Below, piece after piece: positions 53,301-63,689 of a DNA stretch of 64,000 bases; positions within the stretch are counted from its first letter, which is position 1, and each line of letters begins with the position of its first letter. A model generated the notes under the pieces. It did not search any database and was not told the origin of the DNA. It saw nothing but the letters and a program-made list of their open reading frames with translations. This DNA comes from Erythroxylum novogranatense. Taxonomy: Eukaryota > Streptophyta > Magnoliopsida > Malpighiales > Erythroxylaceae. The position numbers and the translations under genes are program-made. The stretch lies in the NCBI GenBank assembly GCA_029891385.1, contig CM057225.1, positions 79,943,887 through 80,007,886 on the forward strand, in the 5' to 3' direction.

Positions 53301-53537
53301 TTTAGTGTATACATGGTGTGTGCTTGCCACGAAGGTGGAGTTACAATTAAGAATCTGCAAGATTATAAGCGCAGGTATCGGGACAACGAAAGTTGGGCTC
53401 AAAATGGGTTCCACGTCTATGGTACTATAGTAAGAGTAAGAGTGTCAAGTTTAAGGTCTCAGCAAGACAAGTGTCTCGGGATGGGCTCCACTGGGCTCAC
53501 ATCCGGGACAATCGGCCTCTGGGATCGGGGTCTGACA
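50336..53537 (+). repeat. 5' LTR of the chromovirus (3202 bp)
   Basis: TGTTAGCCCCAAAATTTTTT at the start, GGATCGGGGTCTGACA at the end. A TATA-like GTATATAAGG lies at about 50690-50699, followed by a purine-rich leader. It holds a GAAGGAAGG/GATAGAAATC tandem array (52451-52830) that is longer than in the 3' LTR. Confidence 0.93.
52451..52830 (+). repeat. purine-rich tandem array in the 5' LTR
   Basis: Repeats of about 40 bp built from GAAGGAAGGAAAG and GATAGAAATC words, about seven units, then four 26-bp units GATGATAGAAATCGACGATAGAAAACC-like (52720-52825). The matching 3' LTR array (60512-60715) has about four of the first unit and one or two of the second. Confidence 0.85.
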
Positions 53538-53541
53538 TCTG

Positions 53542-53553
53542 TGGTATCAGAGC
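53542..53553 (+). other. primer-binding site of the chromovirus (initiator tRNA-Met type)
   Basis: TGGTATCAGAGC, complementary to the 3' end of plant initiator tRNA-Met, four bases after the LTR end. Confidence 0.85.
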
Positions 53554-53753
53554 AAAATCGGGTTTAGGGTTTCCTAGGAACCTTAGTGGGATGTCTAAGG
53601 GTAAAGTCAGCATGCATTTTCCTACATGAATTATGTGAAGTATGTGCACTGTTTTAAATGCATAACATGCAACATTGTTTTCAAATGAGTGAATTGAATT
53701 TGTTTTATGTGAACTAAAGATTTTCACTGATTTTTTTTAAATTGAAGGAGTAA

Positions 53754-54960
53754 TGCCACCTCGAAAGAGAACTCGAGGAGCTCAATCTCGCCCACTCTCG
53801 GGCGGAAGTACGGATGAGTCGTATGTTCCGCAGATGCGGGACCATTCCTGTTTCCAATTCCGATGCACCAAGTGTGCAACATGAGCCGCCTCCACCTCCT
53901 CCTCCTCAAGTGAACCCTATGGATCCCCAGTTCTTCCAGGCATTCGCCAAAGCTTTCACTTATGCCATGGGCCAAGGAAGACAGACTCAAGTACCACCCA
54001 AGAGAGAAGAGCGGGCAAGATGATAAGCTCGAAAGTATGGAGCGATTGACTTCAATGGGACCACTAATCCCGAGGAAGTGAAACATGGTCAAGAGGACCG
54101 AGAGGGTCCTAAATCGATGAAGTGCAATGATGATGAGAAGCTCGATTATGCGACCATCGCTGCAGGGGATGCACTTTACTGGGTGGGAGTCGGTGTCCAT
54201 GATCGGGAAGTACCTCCCAGATCGACATGGAGGGAATTCTAGAGGCCTTTTGGAAGAAGTACTTCTCGATGGTCTACATGCGAGATAAGGCCGGGAATTT
54301 TGAATCTCGCTCGAGGGAGTTGAGTGTGGCGATGCACTAATTGAAGTTCACTCGCTTATCACGGTATGCATCCAATATCGTGGCAACTGAAGAAGACAAA
54401 TGTCGGAAATTTGAGGGTGGATTACACCTAGGGATCTGAGAAAAAGTGGTGATCCACAACTTCCGTGATTACCAAGAATGGTGGATGCCGCTCTTCGTCG
54501 AGAAATTTGAGAACATCCGGGCTGAAGTGACTAAGAAGAGGAAGAACAGAGAGCAGTTCTCCAGAAAAGGCATGAGTGCTCCAGCACCTGCTAGGAGCAT
54601 TAGAACTCAGTATACGCAGAGTGGTGTGGGTAGCAGTGGCCCCACTAAGAGTAAGCAACCTAGGGCTACTACAGTGCAAGCTTCCAGTGCGGCAAGTCCA
54701 GGATGGACCGGTAGAGGGAATCCCCCGTGTGATCACTGTGGGAGATTTCACAAGGGGGAATGTCTGCTGAAGATATGAGCATGTTTTGGCTGTGGCCAAA
54801 GGGGGCACCAAATCAAGGATTATCCCAGGTCAACAGCAGAAGGGTCTCGATCTCAGCCCCAAGAAGAGCAGAAACAGTGGCATCTCGGCCAGTACATGGT
54901 GTGGGCAGTTCAGGAACTGCAAGGAAGGCATATCCGGCAGGGAGACCTAGAGGATAGAGT
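53754..54960 (+). pseudogene. chromovirus gag with zinc knuckle, frameshifted
   Basis: Starts ATGCCACCTCGAAAGAGA (53754). Readable pieces include a capsid stretch MDPQFFQAFAKAFTYAMG, an EWWMPLFVEKFENIRAEVTK-type segment, a first knuckle-like CDHCGRFHKGEC (about 54729-54765) and a CCHC knuckle CFGCGQ..H at about 54782-54830, where the last Cys is Tyr (TAT). At least four frame changes break it. It would have been the capsid/RNA-binding protein. Confidence 0.8.
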
Positions 54961-54984
54961 CAGGCACCAGCTCGAGTCTTTGCC

Positions 54985-56366
54985 ATGACCAGGAAAGAAG
55001 CTGCGGCCGCTTCGGAAGTAGTGACGGGTATGGCTATGCTATTCGACTTTCCTGTTTATGTGTTGATTGATACTGGCTCCACCCATTCATTTGTATCTGC
55101 AAGTATGAATATGCATGTTGTGTGTCCTGAGGTTATGGACAATTTTCTGGTTGTTAGTACTCCTTTAGGGGGTAAGGTGGTGATTAGTATGATCTATAAG
55201 AATTGTGAGCTCAGTATCGAAGGTGCTAGACTGGTAGTAGATCTACTACCTCTAGACCTTCAAGGGTTGGATGTCATTTTAGGGATGGATGTCATGGAGA
55301 AGTATAAGGCGAAGCTAGATTGTAGTTTGAAAGAAGTAGAGTTTGATCTGGGCAATGATCAGAAAGTGGTTTTCAAGGGGGACAGGAAGCTGCCAGTGCC
55401 GAGGATCATTTTGGCTATGTTAGCTGACAATATGATGAGCCAAGGGTGTGAGGCCTTTTTGGCGCATGTAGTGGATTCAAAAGTAAATGTGGGCAGATTA
55501 GAAGATTATCAGGTTGTGAGGGAGTTTCCTGATGTATTCCCAGAAGAATTACCAGGGTTACCGCCGGTGAGGGAAATTGAGTTCAAAATTGACTTGATTC
55601 CCGGAACCGCGCCAATCTCCATACCACCTTATAGAATGGCTCCAGTTGAATTGAGAGAACTCAAGGAGCAATTGCAGGAATTGTTGGAGAAGCGCTTCAT
55701 CGGCCGAGTTCTTCACCTTGGGGAGCTCCGGTCTGTTTGTTAAGAAGAAGGATGGAACGTGGAGGATGTGCATAGACTATAGAAGGCTTAACAAGATGAC
55801 GATTGAGCAAGTATCCGTTAGCACGGATAGATGATTTATTTGATCACCATGTGGAGCAAGGTCTTTCAAGATTGACTTAAGATCGGGATATCATCAACTT
55901 CAATCGTGGAGTCCGATGTAAGTAAGAAAACTTTCAGGACCCATTACGGGCACTATGAATTTAGGGTCATGCCTTCGGATTGACCAATGCCCCACCGCCT
56001 TCATGGATCGATGAATAGGGTGTTTAATAAATTCTTAGATCGGTTTGTCATTGTGTTCATTGATGACATTCTGTCTATTCTAAGGATGAAGGAGAGCATG
56101 AACAAGATCTCGAGTTGTATTGCGAGAGATTGAGAGAGCGGGAGTCGTATGCCAAATTCATGAAGTGTGAGTTTTGGCTGCGTGAAGTAGTTTTCCTTGG
56201 ACATGTGATTTCCAAGAAAAGGATTCATGTTGATCCGAGGAAAGTAGAAGTTGTGGTGAATTGGCAAGAGCCTAAGACAATGAAAGAGGTAAGAAGCTTC
56301 CTAGGCTTGGCGAGTTATTATAGGAGATTTGTAGAAGGATTTTCAATGATAGCGCCCTATGACTAA
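54985..56366 (+). pseudogene. chromovirus protease and reverse transcriptase
   Basis: The open frame 54985-55743 holds the protease box VLIDTGSTHSFVS and the DLQGLDVILGMDVMEKYKAK segment. It then enters RT with EFPDVFPEELPGLPPVREIE. Frame changes follow near 55700, 55810, 55850, 55910 and 55975. Recognisable between them are [12 protein letters not shown], an FGLTNAPT-like stretch (one base short) and VFIDDIL (about 56053-56073), the catalytic box. FLGLASYYRRFVEGFSMI ends the region. Most breaks are single missing bases. Confidence 0.85.
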
Positions 56367-58396
56367 ACCGTTAAGAAAGAATCGGCGGTTCATATGGGTG
56401 AGGAATGTCGGAAGAGCTTTGAGGAGCTCAAGAACAGATTGACAAGTGCTCCAAAGATTGGTTTTGCCTAATGGAGACCGGGGTATACGGTGTCTGATGA
56501 TGCTTCGAGGAAGGGCTTAGGATGTGTCTTGATGCGTAATGACAAAGTGATAGCTTATGCTTCACGGCGATTGAAGCCATATGAGTTGAATTATCCGACT
56601 CATGACTTGGAGTTAGCGATGGTAATTTTGCCCTAAAGATTTGGAGACACTACTTGTATGGGGTTCAGACAAGGGTCTTCACGGACCACAAAAGTCTTAA
56701 GTACATTATGAGTCAGAAAGAGTTGAACTTAAGGCAGAGACGATGGTTGGAGTTGCTCAAGGACTATGACCTGATGATAGAGTATCATCCAGGCAAGGAG
56801 AATGTAGTGGCAGATGCTTTGAGCAGGAAGTCATCCATAGCTTATGTGCAATCGGTTTACTTGCCTCTGTTGGAACAGATGGCCAAGTTGAAGATCAGTT
56901 TAAAGCAGAATGAATCAGATGGTGTTATTGCTCAATTCAGAGTGAGACCTATCCTTAGGGAGAAGGTCAAGGAGTTGCAGGAGCAGGATACAGAATTAAG
57001 TAAGTTGAGAGATGAAATTCAACATGGTAAGCAGTCAGAAGTGCAAGTAAGGGATGATGGGCTAATGGTAGTCGGAAACAGGTTGTGTATTCCGAATGAT
57101 AAAGCAGTTAAGGATGAAATCATGGATGAGGCACACAATGCGCCTTATTCCATGCACCAAGGCAGCACCAGAATGTACAGAGATTTGAAGGAACATTTCT
57201 GGTGGAAAGGCATGAAGAGGGACGTAGCTGAATATGTGAGCAGATGTCTAGTGTGTCAGCAGGTCAAGGCTGAACACCAGGCACCTTCAGGCATGCTAAG
57301 GCCATTGTCCATTCCTGAATAGAAGTGGCAAAGGATCACGATGGATTTTCTGATGGGTTTGCCTAGGACCAGCAAGAAGCATGATGCCATTGGGGTTATA
57401 GTTGATCGGTTAACCAAGTCACCCCATTTTCGGCGGCAAATAAGCAAATGATTCATTGTAAGTCTTAGCCAGAAGTATATTGATGAAGTGGTAAGGTTGC
57501 ATGGAGTTCCGGATTCTATAATATCCGACAGGATCCACGATTCACATCGAGATTTTGGGGAAGTCTGCGAAGGCATTAGGAACTAGGCTGAATTTCAAGA
57601 TCGGCGTTTCATCTTCGTGACAGATGGTCGATCGAGAGGACAATCCAGACTCTAGAGGGATGCTTAGAGCATGTGTCATGGACTTCAGAGGAGCATGGGA
57701 TGATCATTTGCCGTTGGTCGAATTTGCTTACAACAATTGCACCATTCGAGCATCTGATGGCTCCTTATGAAGCCCTTTATGGCGTAAGATGCAGACTCCA
57801 ATATCTTTGGGATGAGGAAGGTGAGAGGAAGCTAGTGGGACCAGAGTTGGTCCGGATGACATTGAGAAAGTGGAGGTAATTAAACAAATGACTTAAGGCC
57901 GCCGGGATGTAATGAAAAGCTATGCCGATGCTAATGAAAAGAAATGGAATATGCATGGGTGACAAGGTGTTCCTCAAGACGTCTCCATGAAAGGGAGTTA
58001 TGAGATTGAAGAAGGGAAGTTAAGCCCTCGGTATGTGGGTCCGTATGAAGTATTGAGAGGATTGGGCCGTTGGCCTATAGGTTAGCATTCTGCCGAATTG
58101 TCGCAGATTCATGATGTGTTCCATGTCTCGATCTTTGAGGAGGTACAGATCGATCCTTCTCACATCATTCGCACCTCGAAGTTCAATTGGCGATGATTTG
58201 AGTTATGAAGAAAGACTGTGGCAATTCGGATAGCAAGGATAAGATCCTCGTGAACAAGACAATCAAGCTAGTCAAGGTCCTGTGGAGGAATCATGCAGTT
58301 GAAGAGGCGACGTGGGAACCTTTGGATGCAATGAAAGAGAAGTATCCACACCTTTTCAATGACTCAGGTAAGAATTTCGAGGACGAAATTTCTTAA
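56367..58396 (+). pseudogene. chromovirus RNase H, integrase and chromodomain-like tail
   Basis: The RNase H end reads [20 protein letters not shown] and [16 protein letters not shown] (56680-56835). The integrase zinc module has H...H...C..C in [20 protein letters not shown] and [12 protein letters not shown] (57150-57280). A TAG then stands where tryptophan is usual (57320-57322), before [16 protein letters not shown]. The core (57323-57900) is out of frame in several places. The final frame 58205-58396 has VKVLWRNHAVEEATWEP, the usual chromodomain-like end of Tekay elements, which helps target heterochromatin. Confidence 0.85.
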
Positions 58397-58408
58397 GGGG
58401 GGGAGAAA
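58395..58408 (+). other. polypurine tract of the chromovirus
   Basis: AAGGGGGGGAGAAA directly before the 3' LTR, the plus-strand DNA priming site. Confidence 0.85.
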
Positions 58409-61400
58409 TGTTAGCCCCAAAATTTTTTAGGATTAATCATGATTAGATTAAATTGATTAAGTTAGATTAGCATTAATTAAGGTGTCATAAATTAATATAT
58501 GATAGCATTAATGAGTTAGGTGAAGAATTTATGAAGTTAAATATGTTAGTTGGACTTAGGTGAGTTAGGTGTAATTAATGTATTAATTGGGCTTTGGGTC
58601 CAAATGAAGTGAGAAAGAAGAGAGAAATTTAATGCAATGGGCTTGAAGGAAAAGAGTTAGTGGGCTTGAGTAAGTAAGGAGGAGAAATGAAAAAGAAGAA
58701 GAAGAAAGAAGAAGGAAGTAAGTTGGGCTTAGGCTTATTGGGCTTAAGTAATTTAGAAAGGAGTATATAAGGAAGGAGATAAGTGATTTTTGTAGGAAAA
58801 GAAGATAGAAACGAAATTTGAAGGAAGAGGAAAGAAGAGTGTCGTGAAAGGAGGGAGGAAAAGGAGAAAGAAGAGGCTTGTTAGGGTTTGGTTTTTCCAT
58901 GAAAGTGAGTGGGTTTTTGAAGAAAGTCCAAGAAGAAAAAGTGTGGAGGAGAGTCTAAGCTTCACTTTGAACCAAGAAACCACTTGGTTGGTTAAGGATT
59001 TAAGGTAAGTTCTTGGTTTAAGGTTAAGTTTTGTTTGGGTTTTGGTTAGAAAGATGAAGAATAAGATGGGTCTAGTGATTCTCTTATGAATTTCATGATT
59101 TAGATTTTAGGTATTTCAATTTCTAAACCCTATGTTGATATGGGGTTATTTTCTTGTTATGCTTGAAGGAGGACAAGAAAGAGGAGAAGAACAAGGAGAG
59201 GAACTTCCTTAGGCAAGTTTAAGCAAGGATAAAAGGTGGGTTTCATATTTATTTTATGTATATAAGCTACAAATGTAAATAAATGCATGACATTAATGAG
59301 CTTTGATCACTTGGTTGTTGTATTAAATGTGTGTGATGGAATGATGAATGTGAGTGTATTAAATGCTTGATGATGATTGAAACTGTCATGAAGAAACTTG
59401 TTGAATGAATATAATGAAAGGCATGAACGATGTATGAAAAGATGATTTCAAAGGAACAATGAATTGGATAAGAACAGTCCAATTTCCTTGTATGATTCAT
59501 GATTGCTATGTTATGTGGGTAAGGTATTGTCCTAAGAATCACGTGCACATTGACCATGAAGCCTTCGCCAACCGCCTGATTGTGGCATAGGATGATCCAA
59601 CATTTGGACTCCTAAAGATTTGCCCATATAGACTCATGAAATGAGACTATATGGTTGCCAAGAATAAGGACTTACCGAGCCATTTGATGTGTTTCATATG
59701 TGATTACATGAAAATGCAAGAATGATGAATGTTTGAATTGTGAGAAATTATGTTTGAGTATTGATGAACATTGCATGATGCATGTATTATGATTGTATTG
59801 AAAGATTGCTAAAAGTATGAATAACTAATAGGACTGCTTGATATATAAATATAAATGTGTTACCCACGAGCGGCTCACCCCTAAAAATTTTCCAGAAATG
59901 AGCGGGATCCCGAGGAGCAAGCTTAAAGGCATTTACTCCAAGATTTTCTTTTGATTTTGTATTTGAAATGATTTTTGTAAAACAATGCTTTAGTTGCATT
60001 TTGAGAAGATATTATATTTTGAAACTTCATTGTAATTGGGCTTGAAATGCCCACTAAAGCATTGCATGAATATGACATGATTTAATGAAGATGGAATGAA
60101 TGAATTATGAAAGCAAAATGTTCAGCTTAATGTATTTTGAGAAATCCATGTATGTTTAAAACAATTGAATCATTGTTATAGTTTGGATATGATAGATGAT
60201 TAAGAGTGTGGCTGTTGCTTCGAATGGTGTTTGAAGATACCTTAGGGTTTAATCATGTTATATGAGGTTGTATGATGAGTTTTATGCAGGTGGAAGTCTT
60301 AGAATTGAAAATTGGGTAGTTGCATTTTAAGGGGGATGTGCTGTCAAATTTTCCTAAAATTTGACAGTACTTCGCCTCAATATTAGACCCTCTTCGGGTA
60401 TGAATTAGATCAATGAGTCTTCATGAAGATTGTAGTAGGAGTTTAGAATTTTCCAAGGGTATATCGTTTGCTAAATTTGGAGTTCGGAGTCAAAAGATAT
60501 GATCCTTAATAAAAAGCAGAAGGAAGGAAAGCAGAAGATAGAAATCAGAAGATAGAAAAGCAGAAGGAAGGAAAGCAGAAGATAGAAATCAGAAGATAGA
60601 AAAGCAGAAGGAAGGAAAGCAGAAGATAGAAATCAGAAGATAGAAAAGCAGAAGGAAGGAAAGCAGAAGATAGAAATCAGACGATAGAAAACCAGATGAT
60701 GAAATCGACGATGGAAAAATAGGACGCTGCAGAATGTAGGAGATAGAATCAGCCTTTGTAGTCTTCATAAGAGTTGTAGATCTAGATGTCTACTTTCATA
60801 TGGTGAAAGAACGAAAACCTTTGGAGCTATAGATTAAAAGTTATAGCAATCGCGCCAAAAAAGTTTTGATTCGATTTCGGAAGTGAGCATGGTCCGTTGT
60901 TTTGGGCATATTTTCCTCATACGACCTCCAAATGAGGTGAGGCTTGAACCATTGGATTTATAAGACACATATATTTCACTCCATAAAATCCGGTATCAAT
61001 TGGAGTTAAATTGAGAAAGTTTGTTCTAAAACAAGTGAAAGGTCAGTTAAGAGGGCATGTTTCGGGTATGAACTCTCTTAGGTTTTTTTTTTTGGAGTGT
61101 ATCTTGAGTATATGACTCCGATTAAGGTGATTCTTGTTTCAGGGAGAACTTGAGACATAAAGCTACAAATTATATGAATAAGTCAACCCATAATTTTAGT
61201 GTATACATGGTGTGTGCTTGCCACGAAGGTGGAGTTACAATTAAGAATCCTGCAAGATTATAAGCGCAAGTATCGTGACAAAGAAAGTCATTCAAAATGG
61301 GTTCTGACGTCTATGGTACTATAGTAAGAGTAAGAGTGTCAAGTTTAAGGTCTCAGCAAGACAAGTGTCTCGGGGATGGGCTCCACTCGAGCTCACATCC

Positions 61401-61435
61401 CGGGGCAGTTGGGCTCCCGGGATCGGGGTCTGACA
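58409..61435 (+). repeat. 3' LTR of the chromovirus (3027 bp)
   Basis: Near-identical to 50336-53537. In the first 330 bases I see only a few substitutions (such as GAGGAATTTAATGTAA against GAGAAATTTAATGCAA), while homopolymer length changes and the tandem array account for most of the length difference. Confidence 0.93.
60512..60715 (+). repeat. purine-rich tandem array in the 3' LTR
   Basis: About four 42-bp units AAGCAGAAGGAAGGAAAGCA..., very regular, ending in one ACGATAGAAAACCAGATGATG unit. It is shorter and cleaner than the array in the 5' LTR. Confidence 0.85.
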
Positions 61436-61440
61436 TGTAA
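61436..61440. other. target-site duplication of the chromovirus, right copy (TGTAA)
   Basis: Pairs with 50331-50335. The copia gag zinc-knuckle codons resume directly after it on the minus strand. Confidence 0.9.
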
Positions 61441-62387
61441 TGTCCAGGTTTGTTACACTCGTAACATATGATGGATGTCTTTTCTACTTTTCCATCATCT
61501 TTGCCGTTCTTCTTGAAGAATTGACTTCCTTTGGACTTCTTCTTCCACATCCGTCTGATCTTCTTTGAAATGAAAGATAGCTCGTCATCTTCATCACTGG
61601 ACTCCTATTCTGACTCACTGGAATCATCATTCTTGGATTCTTCAATCTTCAGCGCTTTTGATGGATTCCTCTTTCTTTGAGTTTTACGATTCTTTTGTCC
61701 AGCCTTTAGTGCTATCGATTTGTCCCGTTTGGGCTTGTCTTTAGCATCGAGCTCAACTTCATGTATTTTCAACGATCCAAGTAGTTCGTCAAGCTTTAAT
61801 ATGCTTAAGTCCTTAACTTCTTGTACAATAGTAACTTTTGGTCTCCACCTCTTTGGTAGACTCCTCAGGATCTTACGCACGTGATCTTGGTTGTCGTAAG
61901 TTCTTCCGAGAGCTTTTAATCCATTGATAATTGTTTGAAATCTTCCAAACATTTGATCAATATATTCTTCATCTTTCATCTTGAAGAGCTCGTACTGGTG
62001 CACAAGAATACTTATCTTGGATTCTTTGACTTGGTTTGTACCCTCATGTGCGATAGATAACGTATCCCACATCTCCTTCGCAGTATCGCATCCGTGGAAT
62101 TTGTCGTACTCACTTTTGTTTAAGGCACAACTCAAGAAGAACTTTGCTTTAGAGTTCAGTTGAAATCTCGCCTTCTGATTAGCCGTCCATCTGATTCGTG
62201 GAATAAGATTCCCTTCCTCATCTGCTGGAGTGCATGGTCCATTCTCTATCACGTCCCAAAGGTCGACATGAGTAGATTCAATAAACAACTGCATTATGTC
62301 TTTCCAATAATGGTAATCTTCTCCATTGAACGCCGGAGGTCTAGTGACTGAGGCACCTTCCGCAATATATGTATGTGATTCTGCCAT
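61441..62387 (-). pseudogene. copia gag, proximal part (UBN2/capsid and first half of zinc knuckle)
   Basis: ATG at 62387 (MAESHTYIAEGASVTRPPAF), then the copia capsid pattern YHYWKDIMQLFIESTHVDLW, CALNKSEYDKFHGCDTAKEM, WDTLSIAHEGTNQVKESKI and ILRSLPKRWRPKVTIVQEV. A TAG at about 61605 interrupts the Ser/Glu-rich linker. After it comes a Lys-rich run and CYECNKPGH, the first three ligands of a CX2CX4HX4C knuckle. The fourth lies beyond the chromovirus at about 50320. The start codon follows the primer site by about 40 bp. Confidence 0.85.
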
Positions 62388-62426
62388 AATCTTTAATCCA
62401 CACGTTGTTAATGTGATCCTTGGACA

Positions 62427-62442
62427 CCAAGCTCTGATACCA
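62427..62442 (-). other. primer-binding site of the copia element (initiator tRNA-Met type)
   Basis: Minus strand TGGTATCAGAGCTTGG, two bases after the 5' LTR end. Confidence 0.85.
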
Positions 62443-62444
62443 AT

Positions 62445-63438
62445 TGAAGTGAATCACACGTTAATACAAAGCTTATTATACGATGTATAAATGCACAAGA
62501 AGGGGGGGTTGAATTGTGTATTTCCCCTTTTTGAAAATCCTTTCAAAAACGTTTTGTTAAAAGACACTTCTTCTTTTCACAAGAACTACTGTAAATCAAA
62601 ATTATAAAATATTTTTCGAAAACTTGTTTAAAAACGAGTAAGATCGAAACTTTGAAAGATAAGAGAGATAAGGATAGAGAGTTGTAGGCACATCAATTTT
62701 TACACTGGTTCACCCCAAACCGTTGGCTACGTCCAGTCCTCAGATATCTTTTTGAGATTTCACTATCTCTCAACAACTTTACAAGTATTCTTTTTCTCTG
62801 AGTCTGTTCAGGTCTCTTTACAGTCAGTATTCTTTTACTCTTAGCCTTTGCAGGCTATCTATACTACTTTCTTACAGAAAGGTTTTTCGAGCTTTGTTAC
62901 AATAAGATAGCTTTAAGTTTCACACAATAATTTCTCTCAAGTATTGACAGCTTTTTGTGTTTGTATTCGTATACGTCGTGTATGCATCTAACTTTTTAAT
63001 CTTCGACTTCAACTCATATTTATAGTCTTCGTCTGTAACTATTTCTTGATTCTTACTTCTTGCTTCTTTAATCTTGTTTCTTGAAAGAAGCGGTTATTCA
63101 GTTGAGTTATGTAACTAACTCAAACTGATTCTTGAATCAGATGCGATTCGCTTCCGTCTTCTTTTCATCGTCTTCTTTTGCTTTCGTTTGTTTTTCATTC
63201 TCTCGTCTGCTTTTCAGCTTCCGTCTGTTTTTCATTCTTTCGTTTGCTTTTCAACTTTTGTCTGTTTTTCATTCTTTCGTCTGCTTGTCAGCTTCCGTTT
63301 GTTTTTCATTCTTTCGTCTACTTTTCAGCTTCCGTCTGTTTTTCTTCTTTCGTCTGCTTTTCAGCTTCCGTCTGTTTTTCTTCTTTCATTATTTGTATTT
63401 CATCAAAATCATTTATGTAAAGTCATTTTGACTTAACA
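62445..63438 (-). repeat. 5' LTR of the copia element, complete (994 bp)
   Basis: Minus reading TGTTAAGTCAAAATGAC ... CACTTCA. A TATA box CTATAAATAT is at about 63015-63024 on the minus strand. The U3 part has 5.5 tandem 37-bp units (63186-63391) with the plus-strand word CTTTTCAGCTTCCGTCTG. Confidence 0.9.
63186..63391 (-). repeat. 37-bp tandem repeats in the copia LTR U3
   Basis: About 5.5 copies of a unit that reads CGTCTGTTTTTCATTCTTTC then GTCTGCTTTTCAGCTTC on the plus strand. The last copies lack CATT. Repeats at this place in U3 often hold enhancer-like motifs. The three overlapping Phe/Ser-rich open frames here are an artefact of the repeat. Confidence 0.85.
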
Positions 63439-63443
63439 GTTTG
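63439..63443. other. target-site duplication of the copia element, right copy (GTTTG)
   Basis: Matches 43389-43393. Confidence 0.85.
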
Positions 63444-63689
63444 ATGAGGTAAAAATAACGACCTCACCTTTTTGGTAACTCAATTAAATTAATTCAAATT
63501 TTGAGTTAGGTCAGAATTGAATTATCATCTTTAATCGAATAAAAGATGATAATAATTTTATTTAAAATATAATAGTCTCTCGTTCTAAAAATATGATATT
63601 TTACATTTTACTGGAATAATTCATCAAATAACTACTAAATTCTAATTTTGAAGGAGTTTAAGCACATAGTACACTCTTATGAATATCTT
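63444..63689. other. host DNA upstream of the SAC3-like fragment
   Basis: The first about 25 bp continue, on the minus strand, the exon interrupted by the copia element (a Pro-His codon pair precedes Gln-Thr). The rest is AT-rich with no recognised feature. Confidence 0.4.

Larger units (their letters stand above)
50336..61435 (+). mobile_element. Tekay/Del-type Ty3/gypsy chromovirus, full length, 11.1 kb
   Basis: Two long LTRs (50336-53537 and 58409-61435), primer site at 53542, polypurine tract before the 3' LTR, and gag-protease-RT-RNase H-integrase-chromodomain order in plus orientation. The duplication TGTAA is perfect. LTRs differ by few substitutions, so the insertion is young. Yet the internal frames have many one-base losses. 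It sits antisense inside the gag of the copia element. Confidence 0.95.
43394..63438 (-). mobile_element. Sirevirus-like Ty1/copia retrotransposon, nearly full length, interrupted
   Basis: Minus orientation, right to left: 5' LTR 62445-63438, primer site, gag, protease, integrase, RT, RNase H, an extra env-like ORF, polypurine tracts, and a shortened 3' LTR 43394-43880. The 5-bp duplication GTTTG is perfect. A chromovirus (50336-61435) splits gag. By my count about 20-25 substitutions separate the roughly 485 alignable LTR bases, so it is clearly older than the chromovirus. Stops and shifts in every ORF make it non-autonomous now. Confidence 0.9.
33836..63470 (-). pseudogene. SAC3B-like mRNA-export gene, N-terminal part, shredded by transposons
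   Basis: Minus-strand exon-like pieces follow SAC3B N-terminal order: HQTSDLATIPQQAYKTPK with a GTAAGAA donor (about 43340-43393), EIVEAAPLSFKRSFPVATSY (about 43125-43185), SPLNWDEAKRPF with FITSSFAASRNYGTNVTTKI (about 42770-42910), SIFSKPRPTPFVSED (about 35000-35040), SPTRSQIASNTPNNAYNSQI (about 34265-34320), and, after a TTATAG acceptor, TEAKAKRLARFKKEPSEDFE (about 33965-34018). Known plant SAC3B proteins have an SFAASRNSGTSVTARI segment and then KAKRLARFK before the SAC3/GANP core. The core is absent: homology stops at the CACTA-like element. SAC3 is the TREX-2 scaffold at nuclear pores. Family assignment rests on these motifs from memory. Confidence 0.5.

Noticed and set aside
53497..54200. 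Minus-strand frames over the chromovirus gag
   Set aside because: Shadow of the plus-strand gag; no domain.
63132..63436. Three overlapping Phe/Ser-rich open frames
   Set aside because: They arise from the 37-bp tandem repeats in the copia LTR and have no domain or start context.
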